DNA from: Terebella lapidaria
Lineage: Eukaryota > Annelida > Polychaeta > Terebellida > Terebellidae
Length of the DNA: 64,000 bases
Assembly: GCA_949152475.1 (NCBI GenBank)
Contig: OX424563.1
Coordinates: 15,907,001 to 15,971,000 of the forward strand
Reading direction: 5' to 3'
Part shown: positions 52,073 through 62,722 of the stretch, in pieces
Layout: every line of letters begins with the position of its first letter
Numbering within the stretch: the first letter of the stretch is position 1
Position numbers and translations under genes: made by a program
The notes under the pieces: model-generated
Databases searched by the model: none
Seen by the model: the letters and a program-made list of their open reading frames with translations, nothing else
Told to the model about the DNA's origin: nothing

Positions 52073-53694
52073 TGGCCGCTGCGGCGCAGCCGGACGCGAC
52101 GGATGAGGAGCCTAATTACTTGGGTGGCTACTCTCCGGCGCAGATAGCTGCGGCGCAGAGAGCTGACAGAGCTCTGGCACCGGTAATAACAGCCCTTGAG
52201 GCCAGCCAGAAGCCCTCGAAGGCGGAGCGAAAGACCTACAGGGAGGAGACCTTGTCTCTAGTATCTCAGTGGGAACGACTCTCCTTGAGGGATGGCCTCC
52301 TGTACCGGCGCTATGAGCCACCGACCCCACTGCCTCCAATATGGCAGTTGGTGCTTCCGGCGGAGCTGCGGAAAGAAGTACTCCACCAGTTGCATGACCT
52401 CCGGGTGACCGGTCACTTGGGAATCCGGAGGACCGTCCATAGGCTACAACAGCGCTTTCATTGGCCTGGTAGCAGCCTGGACGTGCAACGGTGGTGCGCA
52501 GCCTGCCCTCGGTGTCAAGCTCGCAAAGGAGTTCCGACTCCTGGCCGCCACCCCTTAACCACGGTTAAGGCGGGCGCGCCGTTTGATCGGATAGCTTTGG
52601 ATATACTGGATACCCACCGGGTTACCCCGCGTGGTTTCCGGTACATCCTAGTGATTTCCGACTATTTTACCAAGTATACCGACGCCTACCCACTGCGCCG
52701 CCAGACTGCGGACGAGGTAGCTCGGTTATTGGTGAATAGATGGGTGGTGTACCATGGGGTACCTAAACAGGTACATTCGGATCAGGGCACGCAATTTGAG
52801 AGCAACCTGTTCCGAAACCTAGCACAGATGCTAGGGAGTACCAAGGTGCGGACCACCCCCTACAGGCCCCAGTCTGATGGCCAGGTCGAACGCTTTAATC
52901 GATCGGTCCTCAACATGCTGGCGGCCTTTGTGAATGATCGTGCGAATGATTGGGATGACCACCTCCCGTATGTCTTAATGGCGTACAGGTCGTCGGTCCA
53001 CTCTTCGACCGGAGTTACTCCGCACGCGATGTTGTACGGCCGGGAGCTAAATTTGCCCGTGGATATTATGTATCCAACTGCGGCAGAGACCGGCGCGGTA
53101 CCCCAGTGCGGTCCGGAATACGTGGAGTGGATTCGCCGCGCCCTGGCGAACGCCCATGATTTCGCGCGCGCGCGCCTGGACAAGTCTGCCCTCCGGCAGA
53201 AGCGAGGCTATGACGCCCATGCTAAGGGTAGGCCAGCTTTTGCGGAAGGCGACAAGGTGCGCTACTATTATCCGCCGCTTAAGCAAGGCAATAAATTTGC
53301 TAAGCCGTGGATAGGCCCGTTTACCGTACTGAAACAGGTGACAGATGTGGACTACCGGATCCGGAGGGATTCCGATCCGGACAGGGTTCTGGTTGTCCAT
53401 ATCGATAATCTGAAGAAGTACGAGGGCCCGCTTGTCATGGATCCGCTAATTCAAGATGCGGAACCGGATGATGCTCCCGTATGGGATCCGTCCGGTCAGC
53501 ATCCGCGGACTCCGGACGAGCGTGTGCGCCGTATGGTGGGCCTCCCGGACCTCTCTGACCCGTCAGATGATGGACTGGGTGGCTATCAGCCAGATGACGG
53601 CGATCCGCAGGTACCCCCACTCCCTCCAGTACCTGCGGATGACGGGCGGCCACGCCGGAAACCACGTGCGCCAGCCCGGTATGGGTGGGAATAA
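51964..53694 (+). CDS. pol: Pol of Element 2, part 2 (integrase)
   Basis: Integrase region in the frame opened by the 56-bp duplication; open upstream to at least 51916, with no dedicated ATG near its start. Visible: a Ser-rich linker, an HHCC zinc-binding segment (LHDLRVTGHLG ... CAACPRCQ), a D,D-35-E core (FDRIALDILD, HSDQGTQFESN, PQSDGQVERFN) and a GPF-type C-terminal module (KPWIGPFTVLKQV). The last 90 residues are acidic and Pro-rich. There is no recognisable chromodomain. Confidence 0.9.
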   Translation: MRLSSSESSSSPAVYSSWVPSSSGESEYERSLPPVVMAAAAQPDATDEEPNYLGGYSPAQIAAAQRADRALAPVITALEASQKPSKAERKTYREETLSLVSQWERLSLRDGLLYRRYEPPTPLPPIWQLVLPAELRKEVLHQLHDLRVTGHLGIRRTVHRLQQRFHWPGSSLDVQRWCAACPRCQARKGVPTPGRHPLTTVKAGAPFDRIALDILDTHRVTPRGFRYILVISDYFTKYTDAYPLRRQTADEVARLLVNRWVVYHGVPKQVHSDQGTQFESNLFRNLAQMLGSTKVRTTPYRPQSDGQVERFNRSVLNMLAAFVNDRANDWDDHLPYVLMAYRSSVHSSTGVTPHAMLYGRELNLPVDIMYPTAAETGAVPQCGPEYVEWIRRALANAHDFARARLDKSALRQKRGYDAHAKGRPAFAEGDKVRYYYPPLKQGNKFAKPWIGPFTVLKQVTDVDYRIRRDSDPDRVLVVHIDNLKKYEGPLVMDPLIQDAEPDDAPVWDPSGQHPRTPDERVRRMVGLPDLSDPSDDGLGGYQPDDGDPQVPPLPPVPADDGRPRRKPRAPARYGWE

Positions 53695-55606
53695 CCTTCC
53701 GCCCATGCGGATGCGTCTGCGGTACCCGTCTGTCATACTATGGATGGGTTTTAGGTCGTTCCGTGAGAGTCCGCACGACTTACCTCCGCGGGTGGCTACT
53801 TTGTGGCCATCTTCGGAGTTGAGGTCCGCGGAGACTTTCATGTCGTAACGCCGCCGCTCCGCATCCGCCCTCCTGTAGTTTCTAGCGCCAGGGACGTGCG
53901 GATGGCCTGTCCGCACCTTGTGGACGGCTGTCCGGCGTAATCCGCACAACGGTTACGCTGGCCGGACGAATTTACTGATTCGGCCGGACGCCCCTGGTCC
54001 CGGGACAACCTCTTATATGGCCAGACTGAGGTTGGGATTTACGTCCGCTACGGGAGAAGCGTCTTCCCACGGATTTGGGGAACTGGCTCTGGACGCGGGG
54101 ATAGTGTCCGCAGATGAGGACTGATGTCCGCGGTTCGTCCGCGTGACTCGTCCGGCGTCCGCGGCGCTTTAAGATGACGCACTTCGGTGCAGTTATCCCC
54201 CGTGAGCCATTACTATAATTACGGTTATAGTAATTAAGGTTTCTTACGGCGGGAAACCGACTATCCATTATGATAATGGAGCGGTTGTTAAGTCCGCGTG
54301 TGCGGACCAGCCGCGGCAGCGGGTGACGCTCGTTCTCGTCCGGATCGTACCTTACAATATGCGGTCCGGCCGGAATGACCGGAACCCCGGCCTCCTTCTA
54401 AGAAGGGGGTCGTATATTACATGCGCAACACTTGTGGTGGCTTCTAATTCCAATTTCATCTTCATTGGATAAGGGCAATACGCCGTACAATGGTAGACGT
54501 CCGGCCTGGACTCCGTCCGCGGGCAGCTCCGGACGTCCGCCGGCTATTGCTTTCACCATCTTTGGGCGCCTCTAGATTGGGCGCCGGTATGAAGGGTTCG
54601 CCCCCTAACCAGTGCGGTTATGGACCATGCCAGCTCCGCGTCTAAATCTATTGGCTCCGCGCTCCGGTAGTCGTTTGAGAAGGCTCTGGGCTGGACCGGA
54701 CACCGCTCCGCGGCCGGGCAGTACGTCGGGGATGCTAGTGGGCGCTTTGCAAACGCCCATAGGGCGCCCGATTGTCTGTCCGGACGTCATGGGTATGTCC
54801 GATCGCCCTGTAAGCGTGCCAGCGTCTATGGGGAGTGATTTTGTTTATTTTCCATCTCATTTATTATTTATGGGAGGATTATAAGCCACAAGTGTGTGCG
54901 TGTTTCCCGTGGAAATGCTATTCTTACTCATTTATCCCATATATGAGAAAGTTTAGTGATATATCTTTTCCCTGGTGCAATAGAGAGTAAGAAATCGGGA
55001 GATTTCTGCTTTCGCAAGAGGGGTGTAGGAGATTGTGTACATTGTATCGAAGGCTGTATGCCGTGATCTATGAAAAGCATGCAAGCGGTGGTGGATTTAT
55101 TTTCATTGCTGCTTGAGCGGTGTTAAATTTTTATTTATCGCTGCTGACAGGGTGACATAATCGTAACACCCACAAGTAGTTTGGCTTTTTGATACATTGT
55201 ATACAATCTTTAACCTGCGAGGGTGATTAACTTCACGTCATTGATCGCCAGTGCGAAAGCTATTGCTAATGACTGCTGTTAATTACTGTAGTATTTTAGC
55301 GGGTTCCCCCGGGATGGCTTGTGTACACAAGCCACCCGTATACATGGCACGAAAGGAGTCACCGGGGGGAGATGCGTGTATGGGAATGTGGGAATGTAAA
55401 ACGTCCTTTTGTCTGTCGATCGGGTAGATGCAGTGAATAGACGTTTCCACGGGAACGCGTCATACGATGCGTGTGCAGTATAACTGCCAACACTTGATGC
55501 CTATAATCGATGTAACTCGACACCTTCTCGTCATTCAAGCGCTCGACACTGGTGGAGACGGATCTGCGGATCTGACTCCCAGTGTTTAGAGTGATTAGAG
55601 CGCTTG
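53695..55606 (+). other. Element 2 non-coding stretch between pol and the accessory frame
   Basis: 1.9 kb without a convincing gene. Most of it is GC-rich with many TCCGC/GTCCG words, and from 54840 to about 55300 it becomes AT-rich. It may hold a promoter for the downstream frame, but I found no clear TATA plus upstream element set like that in Element 1. Confidence 0.5.
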
Positions 55607-57139
55607 ATGTCAGAGTCAAGTGACGGCTGGGGAGGTGATGAAGGGAGGGAAGAGGGGTCTCTTGAGCGCGGTAATTCGTACTCGAGACCCCAGTCTAGGC
55701 CCGAGGAGGATGACCGCGAGGACATCCCTCGGGGAGCCTATGTGGGTTCTGAGGAATCCAGCTCCAGCTCCGGTTCTTACACAGGAACCGAGTCTGAGAG
55801 CGAGGTCGCGGAGGACTGCCCCGCAGAGAGTGACTCGGCCACGGCAGGCGCCGAGCTACTCTTAGATCCGTCGCCTTTTTCTTGTATGGAAGAGGTGATG
55901 GACTGCGGTGGTGCGGGACTCGTGGATGTGGACATTGAGTTGCATCCGCACCCGGAGATGCTTGCGTCTTTGGGTCCGGATGAGAGTACTCGTGCGGAAA
56001 CCCGTCCGGATGGCCGTAGCCGTCCGGACGCCGGTTCTGCCGAGAACTCCTCGGTGTCCGCACCTGCGGAGTCTGGTCCGCACGACCAGAAGGCCCCTGG
56101 GACTTGGGCGGAGCAGGTTGACGCGGCTGAGGAAGCCGCATCCCAAGCGCTGCCTCAGGGACAGGAGTCTGGCTCGAAGGAGACCGAGAACCGAGATGAC
56201 GGGTTTACATCGCCCGTCTCTAGGCGTACTCGCCGTCGAGCCCGGGAGATTGCCCAAAAGCAGTGGAGAGCCCAGCAAGAGCTGGAAGCCGCTGAGCGTG
56301 GGCAATCTGAGGCCGGATCCGACCCGGACCCGGCCTCCTCGCCTCCGAAGAAGAAGAAGAAGCGGCCGCACCGGAAAAAGAAGTCCGGCGGCCCCTCGCC
56401 TCAAGCCGGATCGAAGTCCGGAGGACCTAAGCCACTGGCGCCTAAGCCGGGCGGCCAGAAAGGGTCCTCCGCCAAACCCGGAGTCGCCAAGACGCCTAAT
56501 CCCTCGGGATCTGGTGCGGGCGGCGCCTCCGCGGGATCCGGCCCAGGCGCGGGAGGTTCCTGTAAGCGGGTGCCTATCCAGGCACCGAAAGGAACCTCCT
56601 CTTCCTCTTCCTCCGGTACTAAGAAACCTACCGGAGCTGCGGAGGTGGGGTCAAGTCCAGTGGACAGAGGGCGTCCCGTGCCGAAGGAGGGAGATCTTCG
56701 TTTAGAACTCCTCCGGAAGCGCGCGGAGCAAGACGGGGTCCACCTGTCTGACGCCGCACTGGAAGCGGGAGCGCGGGCCTTCGTTGCGCAGCAACAGAGG
56801 GCCGCGCCCCCACGCGGGAAGAGTGTGCCCCGACAAACCAGGTCGGAGAATCGTTCGGGGGCGGCCAAAAAGAAGAAACGGTCGTCCTCGGAGCAGCCCT
56901 CTATCCAGAGGCTGCGGGCCGAAATGGGCCCCGAACTCCCTGGAGTCCGTCAGGGACACATGTTCCTCCCGCGCTATGGCAGGGATCCGCAGGGACGCCG
57001 CACAGCGGCGGCCGGCGCGGCGGCCGACACGCCTTTCACACGGCCTCGTCCACTCACGGACGAGGAGCGTGTCGGGTTGCCGCCCGAGACAGAGGAGGGT
57101 GTAATATGCCAACTCTGTCCGGAATCCCTGGACGGGTAG
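55607..57139 (+). CDS. Accessory protein of Element 2, part before the in-frame TAG
   Basis: 510 residues from ATG 55607. The N-terminus is acidic and Ser-rich; the middle has basic nuclear-localisation-like clusters (KKKKKRPHRKKK, AKKKKR) and Gly/Pro/Lys-rich disordered sequence. The last residues are CQLCPESLDG, that is, the Cys pair of a C2H2 finger, then TAG 57137-57139. The same frame stays open beyond the stop for 637 codons, and the His pair of the finger follows 21 codons later. This suggests one long protein interrupted by a nonsense codon or by programmed readthrough. Inferred to be nuclear and nucleic-acid-binding. Confidence 0.65.
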   Translation: MSESSDGWGGDEGREEGSLERGNSYSRPQSRPEEDDREDIPRGAYVGSEESSSSSGSYTGTESESEVAEDCPAESDSATAGAELLLDPSPFSCMEEVMDCGGAGLVDVDIELHPHPEMLASLGPDESTRAETRPDGRSRPDAGSAENSSVSAPAESGPHDQKAPGTWAEQVDAAEEAASQALPQGQESGSKETENRDDGFTSPVSRRTRRRAREIAQKQWRAQQELEAAERGQSEAGSDPDPASSPPKKKKKRPHRKKKSGGPSPQAGSKSGGPKPLAPKPGGQKGSSAKPGVAKTPNPSGSGAGGASAGSGPGAGGSCKRVPIQAPKGTSSSSSSGTKKPTGAAEVGSSPVDRGRPVPKEGDLRLELLRKRAEQDGVHLSDAALEAGARAFVAQQQRAAPPRGKSVPRQTRSENRSGAAKKKKRSSSEQPSIQRLRAEMGPELPGVRQGHMFLPRYGRDPQGRRTAAAGAAADTPFTRPRPLTDEERVGLPPETEEGVICQLCPESLDG

Positions 57140-57188
57140 GAGGACCCGCACCGTGCGCTCAATCGGGATCGTAGGTATCCTACCTACG
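57133..57188 (+). promoter_or_regulatory. Structured region around the accessory-frame TAG
   Basis: CGGGT (57133-57137) can pair with ACCCG (57144-57148), placing the TAG on the edge of a 6-nt loop. A second perfect hairpin, CGTAGGTA (57170-57177) with TACCTACG (57181-57188), lies 30 nt downstream of the stop. Both are compatible with, but do not prove, stop-codon readthrough. Confidence 0.35.
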
Positions 57189-59050
57189 ACCACTTGAGTC
57201 GACATATTGCGGGGTACCACTACCCCTGGATGCAAATGTTCGTTTGCAAGAGGTGCTACTCCGGCACCCCTCAGCAACGATATTTCGCCAGTTTAGAGGC
57301 CCTGAATGATCACCGCTCGGGTGCACACCGCGGTGAGGGACTTCATATCGTTGGAAATGAAGTGGGGCCTGTATTCAATTATGGATACATACCACCGAGG
57401 GTGGCGTCGTTCATGACTACGTCAGGGACGGCGAATCACCGATTCTTTCACTGGGGTCCATGGCGCTTTGCACAGCGCATCATGGACGATGCCTGGAAGG
57501 AGTCTGGCGTTGTGTCCGCGGGCTCGAGCTACACCGCTCGCCTGACGGCGACAATGGGCCAGACCCCGGCGGAGTTCCAGGCGGCGGAAGCCGCCCGGAC
57601 AGCAGCAGAGGCTGTCCGTGAACCGCCGGTGATCCAGGCCGGTGAAGAACGGCACCGGGTGACCATGATCGTGTCGGAGATGCCGCAGATCGCGGCCAAG
57701 ACACGAGTGGCTACTCCTAAGCCGCGCCCCCAGCCGAAGACTCAGGGGAAGAGCTCGTCCGCCGGAAAGGCTCCGGCCGGGACGACGCCCCTGCAGTCTC
57801 CGGGTGCGCTGACTCAGGAGGACTACCCGGGCTTGCTCGAGGTGACGGTACCCGCGGGTCCGTCTGAGGGACGGGTGGTGGCAGACACCTCCGCCTCCTC
57901 GAGTACCGCGTCGTTGGTCCCGCCAAGGACCCCATGCGTGACTCCCTCGGTGGCGAGTAGTAGCGGACGTGCGGTACCTCTCTCGAGGTCGGCGTCCGCG
58001 TCCTCGTTGGTAGTTGAGGGGACGTCCGCAGGGTGGCAAAGCACCGCCTCCCTGGACTTGGACCCCCTCGATGCCACGGCGGACGTACGCCGGAGGCTCG
58101 GTCCCACGACCGCCAGCGTCTACGAGACTTTCCGCGAGTCTGTAGGCCAGGCGGTCGGCCATCGTCGCGATGGTATGGACCAGATCCCCGGTGATCCGGC
58201 GTTGGTGAACCTGCCGGTGCCCCGAGCCATTCGTGACTTGGGGTCCGCAGGTGTAGCCGCGTTGGTCCGCGCTCGGGAGGAGCACCCCTGGGATCACCCC
58301 CAGCGTGGTCGACTCACCCGAGCGGCGGAGTACCTTGTGGCGGAGATGGACAGCTCTCTGGATCGGTTCAGCCGGTGCCGCGCCGAGGCCTCCCGTGTCG
58401 CATGCGATCTCGCATACGACCAGGGCCTCATGGAAGGCACCCGGCGGAGCCTAGAGAGCTACCGGACTTTGTCGGCCGTCATTGAGCGGCGCGCGTTCGA
58501 CCAGGGTCGGACCGCCGCTCTTGCCGAGCAGTCCGGGGCGTCCGCCCCCGCCCCAGAGGTAGCCGCACGGATGGAGCACCTGGAGGCTGAGAATGAGCAG
58601 CTACGGCGTCGTCTTGACGAAGCCGAGGCCGCTCGGACTCGCCTACTCCAGGGCGTCGATGACCCCGAGTCGTCCGCCCTGAACCAGGCGGCTCTCCGGC
58701 GCGCGGATGCCGCTTTGGAACTGGCCATCTACCCATACCTAGTTCAGGTGTGGGGAGAACGGACGGCTGGTCCACAGCGCACCCGCGATACGGTGGAGAT
58801 GTTCCGCGCCATTGCCGATCTCGGCGCGACCTCTCTACCGGCCTCCGTCGTGATGGCTCCGTCAGGACCCGGATTGCAGGGCTCACCACAAAAGCCCGTG
58901 CAAGCTCCACCGGGCCTGCCTCATCCGCCCGTGCAGCCGGCTTTCACTATGCCGGCTCCGCTGCGTCCGCGGCGTAGGGACCCGTCACCGCCGCCAGACC
59001 CCAAGACAGGCGGCACGGATGAGGAGCCGATGACCACGGAGGAAGGCTAG
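57140..59050 (+). CDS. Accessory protein of Element 2, part after the in-frame TAG
   Basis: Same frame as the preceding part and open from directly after the TAG to TAG 59048-59050. There is no ATG until about 15 codons past the His pair of the interrupted finger start (MQMFVCKRC), so independent initiation would lose that finger. The second finger reads C-x2-C-x18-H-x4-H (FVCKRC ... NDHRSGAH). Later regions include a Pro/Ser/Thr-rich linker, an Ala/Arg-rich helical section and a short coiled coil (MEHLEAENEQLRRRLDEAEA, about residues 460-480). No enzyme motif or membrane segment is visible. CKRC and a HxxYP-like motif also occur in the first accessory protein of Element 1. Confidence 0.65.
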   Translation, partial: EDPHRALNRDRRYPTYDHLSRHIAGYHYPWMQMFVCKRCYSGTPQQRYFASLEALNDHRSGAHRGEGLHIVGNEVGPVFNYGYIPPRVASFMTTSGTANHRFFHWGPWRFAQRIMDDAWKESGVVSAGSSYTARLTATMGQTPAEFQAAEAARTAAEAVREPPVIQAGEERHRVTMIVSEMPQIAAKTRVATPKPRPQPKTQGKSSSAGKAPAGTTPLQSPGALTQEDYPGLLEVTVPAGPSEGRVVADTSASSSTASLVPPRTPCVTPSVASSSGRAVPLSRSASASSLVVEGTSAGWQSTASLDLDPLDATADVRRRLGPTTASVYETFRESVGQAVGHRRDGMDQIPGDPALVNLPVPRAIRDLGSAGVAALVRAREEHPWDHPQRGRLTRAAEYLVAEMDSSLDRFSRCRAEASRVACDLAYDQGLMEGTRRSLESYRTLSAVIERRAFDQGRTAALAEQSGASAPAPEVAARMEHLEAENEQLRRRLDEAEAARTRLLQGVDDPESSALNQAALRRADAALELAIYPYLVQVWGERTAGPQRTRDTVEMFRAIADLGATSLPASVVMAPSGPGLQGSPQKPVQAPPGLPHPPVQPAFTMPAPLRPRRRDPSPPPDPKTGGTDEEPMTTEEG

Positions 59051-59563
59051 GGTACTAGCCTCGTCGCTGCACGTGTGCGGCGGCGTGCCGGAGTCGCTTC
59101 CGCGGCTCCGCCCTGCCTCAGACCCGTTCTGCGGATCTGAGGAGCCGGCCGGCAGGGCGGTCGGCAACATTTTAGAGGTACTATCACTTTTGATCACTCG
59201 GTGTGTCGTTTTACAAAATTTCTAAATTTAAAGTCTAACCTTAAAGATATTCCAAAGACTCGACACACCGTCCTTTTATAATGGATGACCTTTCAAGGTC
59301 ATCACACGGTTTTGGACCACCTCGGTCAAAATTTTAGCTTGTTTATGAGGATTTATTCAAAATTGCAAAGCGCGTTATAGTTTACTCCGTAAGTCCGGGG
59401 GTAGTTCCCCATTCTTCCAAAAGGGACTCTTAAAGTCCTAGTGTCTTGCGCCGTGACTTCCGGGCGTTGCCATCTTGCCTTCTTCCGGACCCCGCCATGC
59501 GAAGCCTTCGTCGGGTTTTGGCTGTTTTGGGCGCGGGCGGAACATGTTGGGGACCAACATTGT
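59051..59563 (+). other. Element 2 3' untranslated region with nested palindromes
   Basis: CGGTGTGTCG (59199-59208) and CGACACACCG (59261-59270) form a 10-bp inverted repeat. GATGACCTT (59284-59292) and AAGGTCATC (59295-59303) form a 9-bp hairpin with a 2-nt loop. They may be RNA structure or DNA-binding sites; no gene is seen. Confidence 0.55.
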
Positions 59564-59576
59564 AAGAAGGGGGTAA
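59564..59576 (+). other. Polypurine tract of Element 2
   Basis: AAGAAGGGGGTAA abuts the 3' LTR. Confidence 0.85.
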
Positions 59577-60313
59577 TGTGGCGATTTTGCCCTAAGCACG
59601 CGGCAGGTGATTGTAAACATAAATGCCATTTATGTGGCCTTTTCGTACTTGGCCTTGTTTTGACATGCTCCGTTCGAGCGTGCGTTGCCACGGCGACGTA
59701 TTGTAATTTACGCTCCAGTAAACTATAACAATGGATCGATTTAACCTCGCGTGCGCCCTACAGTTTCTGGTGTATTATATATACACTGGAAGCGACTCGT
59801 TCGAGGAGATTGTCCAAGATCGAGAGACAGGACGCACACGAGGCTCGGCCATGAGCTTTGTGTTCCCTGTTTGCGAGTAGTGGGCTCCTAGAGCCCTGGG
59901 GACGATTTCCGTGGGGAGGCCCGGGCTGGGAGAGACGAGTTGCTGACTCGGGGGCCTTCGGCCCTGTGGATCGCCAGCTCTCTCCCTTCCCGGGACGTGT
60001 GACAGAGGCTCTGGCCAGCATGTCGGACTGTACGGGGTTCCGTCCCCGAGGCAGACCGCGGCTCGCCAGGCCCCGCCAGTTAACACCGTAGGGATGAACT
60101 AGTTTCTGAACGGTGTCCGTAGGCCTGGGAGTGTCGGGTGGGCTGTTACCTGGTTACCGTTAATGATGAAGTATTTACCGTGTCCGCCGCGACCTCCGGT
60201 GAGCGGCCCTGCCGCGAGGATCCGGAATAGCGGATGCGCGTCCGCAAGGACTCGGATGAGAGAGGACTATCCTCGAGGATCCCGAAGAGCGGACGGTAGT
60301 CAATAACTTTACA
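59577..60313 (+). repeat. Element 2 3' LTR
   Basis: 737 bp, identical by eye to the 5' LTR except T60174 in place of G46874. It is followed by the target duplication GGTA (60314-60317). Confidence 0.95.
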
Positions 60314-62722
60314 GGTATTAAAAGGCCTGACAAATGCAAAACATAAGAAGCACAGCACTGCTATCTGACGTTGACAGCCAAAGCCACATAGCAGTACCAC
60401 TTCAGAACACATCATGAATATGTCACTCGTAAGACCGTAGATACTCGTCCTTGGCGTTTCTAATCTAGTGGAAGTAATTATATGGTATCTCCAGGAAATA
60501 TATAACACCTTGCAGACAGACAAAAATCACGTCAGGGGACATGCTATATTGGTGGCCTCAGATCACATACAGAATATAGTTGGTCATGTCGTGAAAACAG
60601 AGATGGTGTAAATTCCCGCTCACAATTTAGCTATTTACTTATTCATTTTCTATCAAACTTTGAATGTACATGTTTGCACGTAATTGTACGGCGTGTAGGG
60701 CCTGTAAGTCACATGATGCCATTGTGTGATTTCCGGTGGCAAACAAACATACACCTTTTGTTTAATATGAGTAGAACTCCATTTAAAACTAAAAATCACT
60801 CGGGTAACACAAAAGGTGTATGCTTGTGTGCCACCAGAATCACACTGTAACGGCACGTGACTTGCAGGCCCTATTGCTATCAAGTGTGTTGAAATGTGTA
60901 TCTCGTACTTATGACTTATTAACTTGTATGTTTGACTTACCAACTCGTACGTATAGCTTATAACTCGTACGTACGAGTTACATACGTAGTCTGGCATGCA
61001 CAAACTTACTGCAGCATACTTTGTTCAGGTTGCACGCCAGCCTATGATGGGACAACAATCATATTCACATAAAAATAATGACTTTTCTATGTAGGAAAGC
61101 ATACCTCTAAAAATCAAATTGCAGTCGTAGTTCTGAATGCTACCGAATACAGAGCTCATCTTGATACAGTCATCATAAATCATTTTGTCATATTTCTGAG
61201 AGCTATATAGTGTATGAATTGCAGGTGAAACATGGAGAAAAGTGGGATGTTTCAATTTTTGATTGCTAGAACTTAAGTATTTCAAGGTATAGACCTCATA
61301 ATAGATGATCATCTTACAAAGATGTACATATAGTTTTTCAACGGAGAAGTTTCGGACAATGACAATTATATATGTACTATTTGCACTAATGCATTCATAT
61401 TAAATTCCATCATTGAATATGTGGTGTGATGCGTAGGTTCCTTACAATATTACGATGTTGCTCAACATCAAACAACTTTGCCTAACCGCGATAACGTGCT
61501 GCCCCCTGTGGAATAACCAGCGAACTACATCCACTATCGATCGACATGCTGCCCCTAATCATAATATTGCTGCCTTTAACAGCGTACGGTCAAATGGATC
61601 CTCGATACTGTCAGCTGTCCACAATCGCTGTACACCGCTTGTTTTATATGTCAGTGCGGTTTATAATGTCCTAGTGACCAGGAGACCGGAGCGGAGGTCG
61701 AAGTACTAGATATGTAGGGCACTCAGCAATTGTTTATACGATGGTCGGCTATGCTACATTGTTTGCATCGCGAGCATTGTGTTGTGTGCATTGTGTTCAC
61801 GTCAGTTACTAGCCCTACGCTGGTCTGCCTGAATCGGTAAAGAAAGGAGATTTTAGCCAGGTACGTATTCGATACAATACAGTCACTTCTAGAAAAAAGT
61901 TCAAATTTGTAAATACATGTATAATATTTATATTCTTCACTGGTATACAAGTATGTCAGCTCCGTACAAACCACTAAGCATGGATCCACAAGGCCAGGCG
62001 TTGAGTGAAAGACTGCTCACAGCTCTAGTAGTAAAAAATTGCGAGCTCCATTACTCACGCAATCAATATCCATGCCGAATTTGTCAGCATATCTACATAA
62101 TTATATGTACTCCGATTTTTTCCCAAGCTGTTTACATACGTTTCTGTCAATATTTCAGCAATACGACTTGGAGCTACCCTCGTGTAAGTTGAATCATTTC
62201 ACCTGGGAGTCAAACAGCAATTGCCTTCCAAGTTCCAGAACCTGAAAAGTTGCCAATCTGACGTAATGTTAATTTATCCCAGACAAAGAATTTCTGGGTC
62301 CGCATATCGTTTGAGGTCAACATGTTTAGGTAGAATACATCCGACTGTGTGTTCTTGTTAAATTCCTCATGGATGTATACACGACCAGAACCCGAATATG
62401 CTCTGATTCCAGAGATCCCGTTTTAATTTGATATTGAACATTGGGGTAGAGAGCCAACGTTGTAAATGTTTGCGATATGAGTCTGCAATTCGGTAGAAAA
62501 TTGCCGTTTGAATCCCAGGTGAAACTAGTTAATTATAAGACGATACTGTTTCACTTTTGCATCACAAAATTGTGAGCAAAAAAAAATCAGAGTATATATT
62601 TGTGTATGCAAGTTGCATCTTTCGAATAACAGACCTCACGCACATTGCTAAACCAGACATTCGAACTGATACTAACAACCTGTTTGAAAATTTCAGATAC
62701 ACTCTACCCTTGAAGCATCAAC
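60314..62722. other. Intergenic DNA between Element 2 and the sulfotransferase-like gene
   Basis: AT-rich sequence that contains the foldback MITE at 60698-60871. No convincing gene is seen. A splice-acceptor-like AAATTTCAG ends at about 62695, just before the next coding frame. Confidence 0.5.
60698..60871. mobile_element. Foldback MITE with TA target duplication
   Basis: 174 bp starting GGGCCTG and ending CAGGCCC. Two arms of about 65 bp (60698-60762 and 60806-60871) are inverted copies of each other at roughly 80 percent identity, separated by about 43 bp. It is flanked by TA on both sides (60696-60697 and 60872-60873), as in Tc1/mariner-type non-autonomous elements. Confidence 0.85.

Larger units (their letters stand above)
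46277..60313 (+). mobile_element. Element 2: complete Ty3/Gypsy LTR retrotransposon with a zinc-finger accessory frame
   Basis: 14,037 bp with 737-bp LTRs, a 4-bp target duplication GGTA (46273-46276 and 60314-60317), a tRNA-His-like primer-binding site and a polypurine tract. The order is gag (in two frames), pol (broken by a 56-bp duplication between RNase H and integrase), a 1.9-kb non-coding stretch, a large accessory frame interrupted by TAG, then the 3' LTR. The only LTR difference seen is G46874 versus T60174, so the insertion is very recent. It is GC-rich against an AT-rich host background. With several frame breaks this copy is probably not autonomous as read. No envelope is seen. 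Confidence 0.96.
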
